Below are positions 1 through 9,743 of a stretch of 64,000 nt of DNA, one piece after another. The stretch is from Kiloniellaceae bacterium (GTDB taxonomy: Bacteria; Pseudomonadota; Alphaproteobacteria; Kiloniellales; J153). Below the pieces are notes generated by a model. It was given only the letters and a program-made list of their open reading frames with translations. It did not search any database and was not told the origin of the DNA. The DNA is taken from assembly GCA_021776175.1 (NCBI GenBank), contig JAJFGJ010000032.1, forward strand, positions 1-64,000. Direction: 5' to 3'. Position 1 is the first letter of the stretch. Each line of letters starts with the position of its first letter. The translations under genes and the position numbers were made by a program.

Positions 1-65
1 GGCTTGTTCGGCAATAATGGCTGGATCACAGACCACTCGAAATCCGTCAAATCGAAACGCGCCAT
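1..65 (-). CDS. IS5-family transposase, N-terminal fragment cut by window edge
   Basis: Only the first 21 codons are in the window. Read on the minus strand from the ATG at 65 they begin MARFDLTDFEWSVIQPLLP, the typical opening (DUF4096-type) of IS5-family DDE transposases. A ribosome binding site (AAGGGAGA) lies a few bases upstream of the ATG. The rest of the gene lies left of the window, so intactness cannot be judged. The insertion sequence end should lie between about 66 and 135, but I could not identify a terminal inverted repeat without the other end. Confidence 0.75.
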   Translation of the reverse strand, partial: MARFDLTDFEWSVIQPLLPNK

Positions 66-236
66 GATAATCTCCCTTCAAGGAAGCTTGAATCACATCG
101 CGCGCCGAAATGGAATCCCCTTTATGGGTATGTGACCTAGATCACTTTCCGGCCGGCCCATCCAAGTTAGGAAAAATTGCGGGCATGGCTCGATAATTCT
201 TGGCCGGATATCGCCCGGCGTCCAGGCTACGCCGCA

Positions 237-283
237 GTCCCCTCATCCTGAGCCACCCCGTCCCGAGCTTATCGAAGGACGAA
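237..283. repeat. Degenerate intergenic repeat (CTCATCCTGAG / CTTATCGAAGGACGAA)
   Basis: The arms CCTCATCCTGAG and GAGCTTATCGAAGGACGAA resemble the palindromic intergenic repeat that is common in proteobacterial genomes, which normally reads CTCATCCTGAG...CTCGAAGGACGAG. The copy is imperfect and lies between the transposase fragment and metZ, just downstream of the metZ stop. It may act as a weak transcription terminator. Recognition is from memory of the repeat family. Confidence 0.4.
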
Positions 284-328
284 GTACGGGTCTTCCACGG
301 CGAGTGCGCCGCGCCGCGCCAGTCCCTT

Positions 329-1528
329 TCAAGCCCCAAGCGCGCGCGCGAGGTCTTCTTTCAGGTCTTCCACATCCTCCAGGCCGACGGAGATGCGGAT
401 CATGCCGTCGGTTATGCCCAGGGCCGCGCGTTCCTCGGCGGGTAGGCGCTGGTGCGTAGTGGTGGCGGGATGGGTGGCGAGGCTTTTGGAATCGCCCAGG
501 TTGTTGGATATATCGATCAGCGACAGGGCATTGAGCAGCCGGAACGCGCGCGCCTTCCCGCCCTCGACTTCAAGGGTGACAATGGTCCCGGCACCTTGCA
601 TTTGACGGCGCGCCAGTTCGGCTTGGGGGTGGCTGTCCAGGCCGGGATAAACAACCCGGCGCACGCCCGGCCGGCCTTCCAGGTCTTGCGCCAGGGCCAA
701 GGCGTTGCGGCAATGGCGCTCGACCCGCAGGTCCAGGGTTTCCAGGCCTTTGACCAGAACCCAGGCGTTGAAGGGGCTGAGCGAGGGCCCGGTATGGCGC
801 AGAAAACCCTGCAGGTGGTCTTTCATGAAGTCGGCGGAGCACAGAATCGCGCCGCCCATGGTGCGCCCCTGCCCGTCGATATGCTTGGTCGCCGAATAGA
901 CCACCACGTCGGCGCCGAATACCAAGGGCCGCTGCAACAGCGGCGTGGCGAAGACGTTATCGACAATGAAACAAGCGCCGGCGTCATGGGCCAAGTCGGC
1001 CACCGCCGCCAGGTCGATAATTTCCAACATGGGGTTGGAGGGCGTCTCTACGAAAACACAACGCGTTGGCTTGGCCAGCGCCGTTTTCCAGGCCGCGAGG
1101 TCGGTGCCGTCCACCAAGACCGTCTCGATACCATAGCGCGGCAATAACTCTACGATGATGTAATGGCACGACCCGAAGAGTGCGCGTGAGGCCACGACCC
1201 GCTCGCCGGCCTTGAGCTGGCACAACAGGGACGCGAAGACGGCGGCCATGCCGCTGGCCGTGGCCTGGCAAACCTCCGCTCCTTCCAACAAGCGCAAGCG
1301 CTCCTCGAACATGGAAACGGTCGGGTTGGCGTAGCGCGAATACTGATAACGCACCAGATCGCCCTTGAAGGCGGCTTCGGCCTCTTCCGGCGAGGGGTAA
1401 ACATAGCCCGAGGTCAGGTACATGGCCTCGCTGGTTTCCTCGAAGGCACTGCGCGCTTGCCCACCGCGTACCAGCTTTGTTTGCTGGCGCAGCGCAGGGG
1501 AGTCGCTGTCGGCGTTGTTCTGTTTCAT
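329..1528 (-). CDS. metZ: O-succinylhomoserine sulfhydrylase
   Basis: A 399-residue fold-type I PLP enzyme of the Cys/Met metabolism family. It converts O-succinylhomoserine (or the O-acetyl ester) and sulfide to homocysteine in cytoplasmic methionine synthesis. The PLP lysine is K215 in YSATKHIDGQGR, and the substrate-side YSRYANPT motif is at residues 63-70. The signature SATKHIDGQGR is that of MetZ rather than MetB or MetC. The ATG at 1528 follows the ribosome binding site AAGGA. It is the second gene of a two-gene operon, 17 bases after a rhodanese gene, and is presumably controlled by the SAM-II riboswitch ahead of that gene. Family-typical length, no defects seen. Confidence 0.93.
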   Translation of the reverse strand: MKQNNADSDSPALRQQTKLVRGGQARSAFEETSEAMYLTSGYVYPSPEEAEAAFKGDLVRYQYSRYANPTVSMFEERLRLLEGAEVCQATASGMAAVFASLLCQLKAGERVVASRALFGSCHYIIVELLPRYGIETVLVDGTDLAAWKTALAKPTRCVFVETPSNPMLEIIDLAAVADLAHDAGACFIVDNVFATPLLQRPLVFGADVVVYSATKHIDGQGRTMGGAILCSADFMKDHLQGFLRHTGPSLSPFNAWVLVKGLETLDLRVERHCRNALALAQDLEGRPGVRRVVYPGLDSHPQAELARRQMQGAGTIVTLEVEGGKARAFRLLNALSLIDISNNLGDSKSLATHPATTTHQRLPAEERAALGITDGMIRISVGLEDVEDLKEDLARALGA

Positions 1529-1545
1529 GGGTCCGGTCCTTGGGT

Positions 1546-1974
1546 TCAGCCTTGCCGCCAGGGCAATTCGTCAGCTTGCCAGCCACGCAGCGTGCCGCGA
1601 TGGCCGCGCTCGTCGTGCGGTCCCTCGAAGCCATCGACGACGTTGTAGCAAGCGCCGTAACCGGCGGTCGTGAGTGCCTGTGCCGCGCTGATCGAGCGCA
1701 CGCCCGAGCGGCATAGCAGATAGACAGGATCGCCCGGCGCGACCCCAGCGGCCGCGACATCCCGCGCGAAGTGCGCGTTGACTTCCATGGCGGGATAATT
1801 TTGCCAGCAGATGCACAGCGGGCGCTTATCTAGCGACGAAAGATCGGGCACGCCGATGAGGTTCCACTCGGGTTGCGTCCGCACGTCAATTAGCACCGCC
1901 TTAGGATCGCGCGATAGAATTTCCCAGGCCTCTCGCACCGTTACATCGCCCGTATATCCGATCTCATTCGCCAT
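1546..1974 (-). CDS. Rhodanese-domain sulfurtransferase
   Basis: A 142-residue single-domain rhodanese. The catalytic cysteine is C88 in the loop LLCRSGVRS, and the LIDVRTQPEW motif is at residues 28-37. Rhodaneses transfer sulfane sulfur through a persulfide on this cysteine. The gene sits between a SAM-II riboswitch and metZ with only 17 bases to metZ, so it probably supplies or handles sulfur for homocysteine synthesis; this role is inferred from position. The start ATG at 1974 follows AGGAGAGGGAGG. No signal peptide, so the protein is cytoplasmic. Confidence 0.88.
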   Translation of the reverse strand: MANEIGYTGDVTVREAWEILSRDPKAVLIDVRTQPEWNLIGVPDLSSLDKRPLCICWQNYPAMEVNAHFARDVAAAGVAPGDPVYLLCRSGVRSISAAQALTTAGYGACYNVVDGFEGPHDERGHRGTLRGWQADELPWRQG

Positions 1975-2012
1975 GATGGCCTCCCTCTCCTAGGCATGAG
2001 CGGCGCCCGCAC

Positions 2013-2045
2013 ACAAAAAAATTCCGCCGCGACTGAAAGCCGGGC
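2013..2045 (-). terminator. Rho-independent terminator of the SAM-II leader
   Basis: Read on the minus strand, CCGCC (2045-2041) pairs with GGCGG (2026-2022), with partial pairing inside, and is followed by AA and seven T (2019-2013). It lies between the aptamer and the start of the rhodanese gene, so it can cut the leader transcript short. A competing hairpin, GCGGA-taa-TCCGC (2054-2042), uses the same left arm and could act as an antiterminator. Confidence 0.65.
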
Positions 2046-2050
2046 GGATT

Positions 2051-2108
2051 ATCCGCTCGCTTTAGCCGCATTTTTAAAGCGCCCGCAAGCTAAGCATCAA
2101 ATCGGCGC
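2051..2108 (-). promoter_or_regulatory. SAM-II (SAM-alpha) riboswitch aptamer
   Basis: The minus strand carries, in order, the conserved blocks of the alphaproteobacterial SAM-II aptamer: AGCGCC, GATTTG, GCTTGC, GGCGCT, TTAAAAA and GCTAAA. Stem P1 is AGCGCC (2107-2102) with GGCGCT (2081-2076). The pseudoknot candidate pairs GCTT in the first loop (2093-2090) with GAGC (2056-2053) after GCTAAA. SAM-II aptamers normally lie ahead of metA, metX or metZ in alphaproteobacteria; here it precedes the rhodanese-metZ operon. SAM binding should lower expression, here probably through the terminator just downstream. Confidence 0.85.
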
Positions 2109-2115
2109 TAGGGTT

Positions 2116-2144
2116 TTAGGCAATACGTTAGGAGCGGTGCTGTC
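2116..2144 (-). promoter_or_regulatory. Putative sigma70 promoter of the rhodanese-metZ operon
   Basis: A perfect -35 hexamer TTGACA (2144-2139) is followed after 17 bases by TTGCCT (2121-2116), a poor -10. A start about 7 bases further on falls near 2109, immediately at the 5' side of riboswitch stem P1, which supports the assignment. Confidence 0.45.
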
Positions 2145-2195
2145 AAGAAGTATCTGGAAAGGCCGATTCCCTGGGCCCGCGCCTTCCCCGCGCCT

Positions 2196-2927
2196 TCAAG
2201 GATATTTGCAGCGGTCGCCGGTGACTTGAACGAAACCGCGGGTTCCCGCCGCGACCACAGTGAAGCGGTATTCGTAGCCGCCATGCACGACCGTGGCATG
2301 GAGCGGCAGGGTCCCGGCCTCACCGATCACCCGACCGCCGATGGCCGTGAAACGCGCCGAGACCGGCTTGGCCGGATCGTACCAGGCCTCGATGTGCCCC
2401 GCCTGGCTGACCGCCGATTCGCCTTGCGCGGTCACCGTGATCGTCCCCTTGGCATAGCTGACCGAATCGTTGGCCCCGCTGTAAAGCGGCGTTTGGACCA
2501 GGAACCGCTTGGTCGCGGGAACCGTCTCGCACTCACGCGGTTTATCGGCGCTGGCGACCAGGAACTCCAGACGCGCCAACTCGACACCTTTATCGAGCTT
2601 GGCTTGCAACTGACCAAGCAATGCCGCTATGCGGCCGGACGGCACATCCTTGTCGTAACGCGCCTGGGCGTCGCGCAGGCGCCCTTCCAACAGGATTTCA
2701 TTAGCGCGTAGACCCGTGTTCTGCTGTTGCAGAGCCGCCGCCTTGTCGCTCAGGGTCACGATCTCGCGGGCCAGGGCGGTGACCTTGCGCTCGGCCAGGT
2801 CGGTGCCCGTGCGGTAAGCGAACACCCCGGCCCCGGCGATCACACCTAGGGCGATCACCCATCTCATCAGCGCCCAGCGAAACCGCCTTGATCGGCGCTG
2901 CCGCGTTTCGTGCAAACCCAAACTCAT
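2196..2927 (-). CDS. Single-pass membrane protein with coiled coil, function unknown
   Basis: A 243-residue protein starting at [10 protein letters not shown]; the longer reading to 3023 would begin inside the divergent promoter region. The N-terminus is strongly basic (residues about 7-18), followed by one membrane segment (about 19-37, [19 protein letters not shown]). A heptad-like stretch rich in A, L, Q and E follows (about 45-110), then a beta-rich domain to the end. This suggests an inner-membrane anchor with a periplasmic coiled coil and a globular domain. I do not recognise the family. It is divergent from the nitrile hydratase operon and not obviously linked to it. Confidence 0.7.
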   Translation of the reverse strand: MSLGLHETRQRRSRRFRWALMRWVIALGVIAGAGVFAYRTGTDLAERKVTALAREIVTLSDKAAALQQQNTGLRANEILLEGRLRDAQARYDKDVPSGRIAALLGQLQAKLDKGVELARLEFLVASADKPRECETVPATKRFLVQTPLYSGANDSVSYAKGTITVTAQGESAVSQAGHIEAWYDPAKPVSARFTAIGGRVIGEAGTLPLHATVVHGGYEYRFTVVAAGTRGFVQVTGDRCKYP

Positions 2928-3066
2928 CGGTCCGTGTATCTCCCTCGGTCTCACAAGCCTAGACATCGCAACGAAATGCGCAAGGCCGGTCGTGGATATA
3001 ACAAGGCCGGGCTGGTGCCGCACCTCCAGATTCGACTATAGTGCGGGTAACGAAGGAGTACGGCTT

Positions 3067-3696
3067 TTGCCCAGCGGCGACCACGGTCACGATCACAGCG
3101 ATGTCCCCTCGGACTTGGCCCTGCGGGTCAAGGCTCTTGAATCCCTGCTCGTTGAAAAGGGCCTGGTGGACCCGGCGGCGCTTGATGTCCTGATCGACAC
3201 CTACGAGACCAAGGTCGGGCCGCGTAACGGCGCCAAGGTCGTGGCCCGCGCCTGGAGCGACCCGGCTTACAAGATGCGGCTTTTGAGCGCGGGCGGAAAG
3301 GCGATCGCCGAACTTGGATTCAAAGGCCGGCAGGGCGAGGACATGGTCGTCCTCGAAAACACGGACACGACACATAACATGGTCGTGTGCACTCTCTGCT
3401 CCTGCTATCCCTGGCCGGTCCTGGGTCTTCCTCCGGTTTGGTATAAGGCGGCCCCCTACAGGGCCCGCGCGGTGCGCGATCCACGCGGGGTGCTTAAGGA
3501 CTTCGGGGTCACCTTGCCCGAAAACGTCGAGATCCGGGTTTGGGATTCTACCGCGGAGCTACGCTATCTGGTGCTGCCGCAACGGCCGCCGGGGACCGAG
3601 GCCATGAGCGAGGAAAACCTGGCGGCACTGGTCACCCGCGATTCCATGATCGGAACCGGCCTGGCGAAAACCCCCGGCCAAGGAGAGGCCACATGA
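3067..3696 (+). CDS. nthA: Nitrile hydratase alpha subunit, cobalt type
   Basis: A 209-residue alpha subunit of nitrile hydratase, which hydrates nitriles to amides. The metal site is C108-T-L-C111-S-C113 followed by YPWPV; threonine at the second position (CTLCSC) is the cobalt-type signature, and two of the cysteines are normally oxidised to sulfinic and sulfenic acids. The histidine-rich N-terminus (GDHGHDH) and [19 protein letters not shown] are typical. The start is taken as TTG at 3067, with AAGGAG eight bases upstream. This gives the usual family N-terminus; an upstream ATG at 2992 would add 25 atypical residues. First gene of a four-gene operon, overlapping the next by ATGA. Confidence 0.9.
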   Translation: MPSGDHGHDHSDVPSDLALRVKALESLLVEKGLVDPAALDVLIDTYETKVGPRNGAKVVARAWSDPAYKMRLLSAGGKAIAELGFKGRQGEDMVVLENTDTTHNMVVCTLCSCYPWPVLGLPPVWYKAAPYRARAVRDPRGVLKDFGVTLPENVEIRVWDSTAELRYLVLPQRPPGTEAMSEENLAALVTRDSMIGTGLAKTPGQGEAT

Positions 3697-4004
3697 ATGG
3701 CGCCCACGATCTTGGCGGCATGGATGGTTTCGGCCCGGTCGACCCGGATCCAAACCAGCCGGTTTTTCATGCCGAGTGGGAACGCCGCGTGTTCGCGATG
3801 ACCGTCGCCTCGGGTTTTCTTGGGCGCTGGAACATCGACATGTCGCGCTATGCGCGCGAAAGCATGGACCCGGCCGAATACCTGGCCACCAGCTATTACG
3901 AACATTGGCTGCACGGACTGGAAACCCTTCTGGACGAACAGGGTTTGGTCACGAGAGAAGAACTGGCGGCACGCAAGGCCGAGCTTTCCAGGGAGACTCC
4001 CTGA
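3693..4004 (+). CDS. nthB: Nitrile hydratase beta subunit, N-terminal half as separate gene
   Basis: A 103-residue protein that opens with [16 protein letters not shown], the classical start of nitrile hydratase beta. It covers only the helical N-terminal half of a normal beta subunit of about 220 residues, ending after ...[15 protein letters not shown]. The ATG overlaps the alpha stop (ATGA). The C-terminal half is encoded by the next gene in another frame, with its own ribosome binding site. Known three-subunit relatives are thiocyanate hydrolase and the toyocamycin nitrile hydratase, where beta is likewise in two pieces. The CTLCSCYPW motif and linked accessory gene favour a nitrile hydratase here, but substrate is not proven. 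Confidence 0.85.
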   Translation: MNGAHDLGGMDGFGPVDPDPNQPVFHAEWERRVFAMTVASGFLGRWNIDMSRYARESMDPAEYLATSYYEHWLHGLETLLDEQGLVTREELAARKAELSRETP

Positions 4005-4354
4005 TGCCCGCGCTTAAAGCAGCGGATGTCGAGCAAGCTCTGCGCAAGGGCGGCTCGGCCCGGGTGGATGTCGACGTGGCGCCCAAGTTCAAACCCGGCC
4101 AGCGCGTCGCGGTGCGTAATCTCAACCCGCTCGGGCACATCCGCGCGCCGCGCTATGTCCGCGGCCGCAGCGGCACCATCGACCGCGATCACGGTGTCTT
4201 CGTGTTTCCCGACACCCATGCCGCCGGGACCGGCAAATCGCCGCAGCACGTTTACAGCGTGCGCTTCGAAGCCAGCGACGTTTGGGGACCCGGGCCCCCT
4301 GGAGACGGGGCTATCTACATCGATCTATGGGACGACTACCTGGAACCGGCATGA
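4003..4354 (+). CDS. nthB: Nitrile hydratase beta subunit, C-terminal half as separate gene
   Basis: A 116-residue protein matching the beta-barrel (SH3-like) C-terminal half of nitrile hydratase beta. It carries FKPGQRVAVRNLNPLGH (residues 29-45) and PRYVRGRSGTI (49-59), and ends ...IDLWDDYLEPA. Its ATG at 4003 overlaps the previous stop (TGATG), and AGGGAG (3990-3995) lies 7 bases upstream, so it looks like a genuine separate cistron rather than a sequencing frameshift. Together with the preceding gene (103 + 116 residues) it equals one normal beta subunit. It overlaps the accessory gene by ATGA. Confidence 0.85.
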
Positions 4355-4710
4355 GCGGGCTAACGGCACCCCCCCTGCCCGGTCAAGCGGCGGGCGAAAC
4401 CGGCCCAGTGTTCCGCGAACCCTGGGAAGCCCAGGCCTTCGCCTTGGCGGTCGAACTCTCCCAGGCCGGGCACTTCACCTGGGACGAATGGGCCAGCGCG
4501 CTCGGCCAAGAGATCAAGGCCGCGCAGTCGAGCGGCGATCCCGACCTGGGCGATACCTATTACCATCACTGGCTGGCGGCCTTGGAGCGGCTGGTCACGG
4601 ATAAGGGATTGGTTGTCCCCGGCGATATGCGCAATCGCCGCGACGCCTGGGAACTGGCTTACCTCGACACGCCCCACGGCCAACCTGTGAAGCTGAAAAA
4701 TTCATCGTAG
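4351..4710 (+). CDS. Nitrile hydratase accessory (activator) protein
   Basis: A 119-residue protein related to the N-terminal half of nitrile hydratase beta: FREPWEAQAFALAVELSQAGHFTWDEWASAL and a later YYHHWLAALERLVTDKGL match the small activator proteins (P14K/NhlE type). These form a complex with the alpha subunit and help cobalt insertion and cysteine oxidation. It ends the operon alpha - betaN - betaC - activator, overlapping the gene before it by ATGA. No amidase, aldoxime dehydratase or cobalt transporter gene follows, unlike many nitrile-degradation clusters. Confidence 0.82.
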   Translation: MSGLTAPPLPGQAAGETGPVFREPWEAQAFALAVELSQAGHFTWDEWASALGQEIKAAQSSGDPDLGDTYYHHWLAALERLVTDKGLVVPGDMRNRRDAWELAYLDTPHGQPVKLKNSS

Positions 4711-4825
4711 CGGATTTGGTCCAGGGCCGGCCGGGGCGCCAACAACGCCCTATGCCTTTCTTTTGACTCTTACGAGGCTCCGGATCGCGCCTGTCGCACC
4801 CGGCCACCCTGGTTCCGGTTGTTGC

Positions 4826-5506
4826 CTAATTGCCGATCCGGCGGCTGGCCACGCGGGTTCCGCGATCCGCCGCGCTGTAGAAGAGGTGGCGGCCGATCTT
4901 CGGGCCGGCTTCGAAATCCTTACGCCAAGCCGGGCTGACGTAGTCGGCATGATACCACAAGGCACCGTCTGTCGGATCGGTCGAGCGGCCCCAGTAAACG
5001 TTTAGGGCGATCTCGTTGCTCAATTGCCAATCGCGCTTGTGGCGGGGCTTATCGCTGCGCCCATCGCACCACCAACTGAACTGACAGCGGTGGCGGCGCA
5101 CTTCACCGCCCTGCCGGATCACGCCGCAAATGGTGTCGGGAAAACGGCCGCTCGCGACCCGGTTCAAGACCACATGGCCGACCGCGAATTTGCCCTGGTC
5201 CGGCTCGCCCCGGGCCTCGAAATAAATATTGAGCGCCAGGCAAGCGATCTCATCCCTGGGATCGGCTTGGGTAGGCTTTTCGAAGACCATGGCCTTCCCG
5301 CGCTCGACCCCGCCCAAGGGATCCAGTTTTCCCATCTCGACTAGGTCCAGAGGGCCATAGGCGGGCTGAAGATCGTTGCTCATGGGCTCGGCCATGGCGG
5401 AGCCGCTCAAATAAGCGCCGTAAATGGCCAATCCTGCCCAAATAGCGGTACGAAGGACCTTTCGGCCGTTGAAACCCCCACGCTTCCTGCTTTGAGTCTC
5501 AAACAT
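4826..5506 (-). CDS. SleB-type cell wall hydrolase (Hydrolase_2 family)
   Basis: A 226-residue exported enzyme. The start at 5506 (MFETQSRKRG) is supported by GGGGAAG seven bases upstream; a longer reading to 5599 is less likely. Residues about 16-38 form a signal peptide or anchor ending ...SGSAMA. The C-terminal domain has LALNIYFEARGEPDQGKFAV, LNRV, FPDTICGVIRQG and CQFSWWCDG, the signature of the SleB/CwlJ hydrolase domain. In alphaproteobacteria such proteins are periplasmic peptidoglycan hydrolases rather than spore germination enzymes; the exact bond cleaved here is not known. Convergent with the nitrile hydratase operon. Confidence 0.87.
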   Translation of the reverse strand: MFETQSRKRGGFNGRKVLRTAIWAGLAIYGAYLSGSAMAEPMSNDLQPAYGPLDLVEMGKLDPLGGVERGKAMVFEKPTQADPRDEIACLALNIYFEARGEPDQGKFAVGHVVLNRVASGRFPDTICGVIRQGGEVRRHRCQFSWWCDGRSDKPRHKRDWQLSNEIALNVYWGRSTDPTDGALWYHADYVSPAWRKDFEAGPKIGRHLFYSAADRGTRVASRRIGN

Positions 5507-5866
5507 TGTAATACTTCCCCATTCCCGTGAAACGGTGGCGTGGGCTTGGCCTTGTCTTCGACCGGGCGGCGTTTTCGCCGCCTCATATGCCCGTGCCAAT
5601 TTCGCGACAACAAGGCAAGATTATGGCAAGTTTTAAGAGAATGTCAAAGAAATTAGAAAGGAACTGTAAATAATAATATATTTCTATTAAGGTTAATTTA
5701 TAGTTTTTACCACATTGTTCCTTGTTTTCTGCGATTATTTAAATAGCTAATCTTTCATTCATTATAATTGGATGGTTAACTTACTTTGGCGAGGCGCGGC
5801 GACCGCGACACCCTCGGCCCATGACGGCCCCTGGAACGGCCACGCCAAAAGGGGCATATAGGGGGG
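5507..5866. other. AT-rich intergenic region between divergent sleB-like gene and uvrB
   Basis: About 360 bases with no convincing gene. From about 5620 to 5770 the DNA is far richer in A and T than its surroundings. It must hold promoters for both flanking divergent genes. I looked for an alphaproteobacterial SOS box (GTTC-N7-GTTC or GAAC-N7-GAAC) ahead of uvrB and found none; the nearest, GTTC at about 5716, lacks a second half-site. Confidence 0.5.
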
Positions 5867-8059
<2,193 letters not shown>

Positions 8060-8066
8060 CCGCATC

Positions 8067-8164
8067 CGTCATCCCGGAAAGCGCCGTAAGGCACTTATCC
8101 GGGATCTTCCGCGACTGGCCCAGGCGAAGATCCCGGCTCTCGCTTACGCTCGGCCGGGATGACG
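8067..8164. repeat. Intergenic inverted-repeat element with CGTCATCCCGG / CCGGGATGACG ends
   Basis: The 11-base ends CGTCATCCCGG (8067-8077) and CCGGGATGACG (8154-8164) are perfect inverted repeats, and internal blocks (TATCCGGGATCTTC, GAAGATCCCGG) are also inverted. Elements with these ends are scattered between genes in many alphaproteobacteria. It fills most of the gap between uvrB and the DinB-family gene and may end the uvrB transcript or stabilise its 3' end. Confidence 0.7.
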
Positions 8165-8200
8165 ACCGTCGAACCGGTGTGAACAAGCGAGGCTGAACCA

Positions 8201-8731
8201 ATGACCCACTTCCCCTTCATGGCGCGTTTCAATGCTTGGGCCAACGCGCGGCTTTACGGCTGCGTGGCGGACCTGCCGGACGAGGTCTACCGGCGCGATT
8301 GCGGGCTGTTCTTCGGCTCGATCCACGGCACCCTCAATCACATCCTGGTCGTGGACCGCATGTGGACCCGGCGTCTGGAGGGGATGGATCACGGCCTTAG
8401 TTCGCTCGATCAAATCCTTTACGACGACTTCGCGGGCCTGCGCACGGCCCAGAAGGACGAAAACGCCCGCCTGATCGAACTCGCCGATAGCTTGACGGCC
8501 CAAGAACTGGCGCGGCCCCTGCGCTACCGGCGCATGATCGGAACCGGCATTGAGGAAGCGCGCCGCGACCATGTCCTGCTGACGCTCTTCAACCACCAAA
8601 CCTACCACCGGGGTCAGGTAACCGCCGCCCTGACCCAGGCCGGAGTGACGCCGCCGCCCCTCGATATCGGATTCTATACCGAGGAGACCGGCCAAAGCGG
8701 CGATCCGGGGACCGTGAAGACCGGGGCATAG
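8201..8731 (+). CDS. DinB-family metal-binding four-helix protein
   Basis: A 176-residue protein of the DinB/DfsB superfamily, which contains four-helix bundles with a His3 metal site and includes thiol-dependent transferases. The three likely metal histidines are in GTLNHILVVDRMW (about residue 47) and in FNHQTYHRGQV (about residues 131 and 135). The N-terminus FPFMARFNAWANARLY is typical. The gene lies downstream of uvrB across a repeat element and upstream of gloB. The substrate cannot be told from sequence; a detoxifying thiol transferase is possible but unproven. Confidence 0.85.
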   Translation: MTHFPFMARFNAWANARLYGCVADLPDEVYRRDCGLFFGSIHGTLNHILVVDRMWTRRLEGMDHGLSSLDQILYDDFAGLRTAQKDENARLIELADSLTAQELARPLRYRRMIGTGIEEARRDHVLLTLFNHQTYHRGQVTAALTQAGVTPPPLDIGFYTEETGQSGDPGTVKTGA

Positions 8732-8787
8732 CAACACCCGCCGTTTCCCGCTAGCCTTGGATTTTTACCGACCAAAGGATTCGCGCC

Positions 8788-9579
8788 GTGATTGTCGAGC
8801 AAATCTGGACCGCCAACGCCTATCGCAACTTCAACTACCTTATCGCCTGCCCGGACACGGGGGAGGCCCTGGCGATCGACCCCCTGGACCACAGGAAATG
8901 CCTGGCGGCGGCCAGGGACGCGGGTTGGACCATCACCCAGGTGCTCAACACCCACGAGCACGGCGACCATACCGGGGGCAACAAGGCCGTGATCGCGGCC
9001 ACGGGGGCCAAGCTGCTGGCCCACGAGAACGCCAAGAACAGCATTCCGGGCATGGACCGGGGCCTGTCCGCCGGGGATGTCGTCAAGGTCGGCAAGACCG
9101 TCGATCTCGAGGTTCTGGACACCCCCGGCCATACCATGAGCCACGTCTGCCTGCTTTCGCGCACGGACGTGCCGTCCCTGTTCTGCGGCGATACCCTGTT
9201 CAACGCCGGGGCCGGCAATTGCCACAACGGCGGCCACCCGAACGAGCTTTATCACACCTTCGCGAGCCAGCTGGCCAAGCTGCCGGATACCACCCAAATC
9301 TACCCCGGCCACGACTATATCGCCGGCAATCTGCGCTTCACCCTGGACCGGGAACCGGACAACGCCGGGGCCAAGCGCCTGCTGGATGAGGTTGAGCCTC
9401 AGGACCCAGCCCGGGCCAAAGTCACCACCCTGGCCTTGGAGAAGGAGATCAACACCTTCTTCCGCCTGCATTCGCCCAGCGTGATCGCCCGCCTGCGCGA
9501 AGCCTTTCCCGGCCTGCCGGACCAGCCGGACGAGAAAACCGTCTTCTTGAAGCTGCGGGAGTTACGCAATTCTTGGTAG
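8788..9579 (+). CDS. gloB: Hydroxyacylglutathione hydrolase (glyoxalase II)
   Basis: A 263-residue metallo-beta-lactamase-fold enzyme that hydrolyses S-D-lactoylglutathione to D-lactate and glutathione in methylglyoxal detoxification. The metal motif THEHGDH is at residues 55-61, followed by the further ligands in TPGHTMSHV, FCGDTLF and YPGHDY. The C-terminal part (SVIARLREAFPGL) matches the HAGH C-terminal domain, which separates glyoxalase II from other MBL proteins. The start is GTG at 8788 (MIVEQIWTANAYRNFNYL), the usual family N-terminus. Confidence 0.93.
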   Translation: MIVEQIWTANAYRNFNYLIACPDTGEALAIDPLDHRKCLAAARDAGWTITQVLNTHEHGDHTGGNKAVIAATGAKLLAHENAKNSIPGMDRGLSAGDVVKVGKTVDLEVLDTPGHTMSHVCLLSRTDVPSLFCGDTLFNAGAGNCHNGGHPNELYHTFASQLAKLPDTTQIYPGHDYIAGNLRFTLDREPDNAGAKRLLDEVEPQDPARAKVTTLALEKEINTFFRLHSPSVIARLREAFPGLPDQPDEKTVFLKLRELRNSW

Positions 9580-9743
9580 ATATATTACATTATACATAAA
9601 TTCATAGTTGTATTTCGCATCTCTCTCCAAACAGGCCACGACCCGCCCAGGTAAACATTCGAGCCAAAAGCCGAATTCAACCAGCTGTCAAGCTTACAGC
9701 CTTAAATTGACCACAGACCCGGTCAACTTGGTGGAATTCGTCC

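Noticed and set aside
3067..4710. Assignment of the operon to thiocyanate hydrolase
   Set aside because: The three-subunit layout fits, but gene order, the CTLCSCYPW motif and the activator gene fit nitrile hydratase at least as well; kept as an alternative only.
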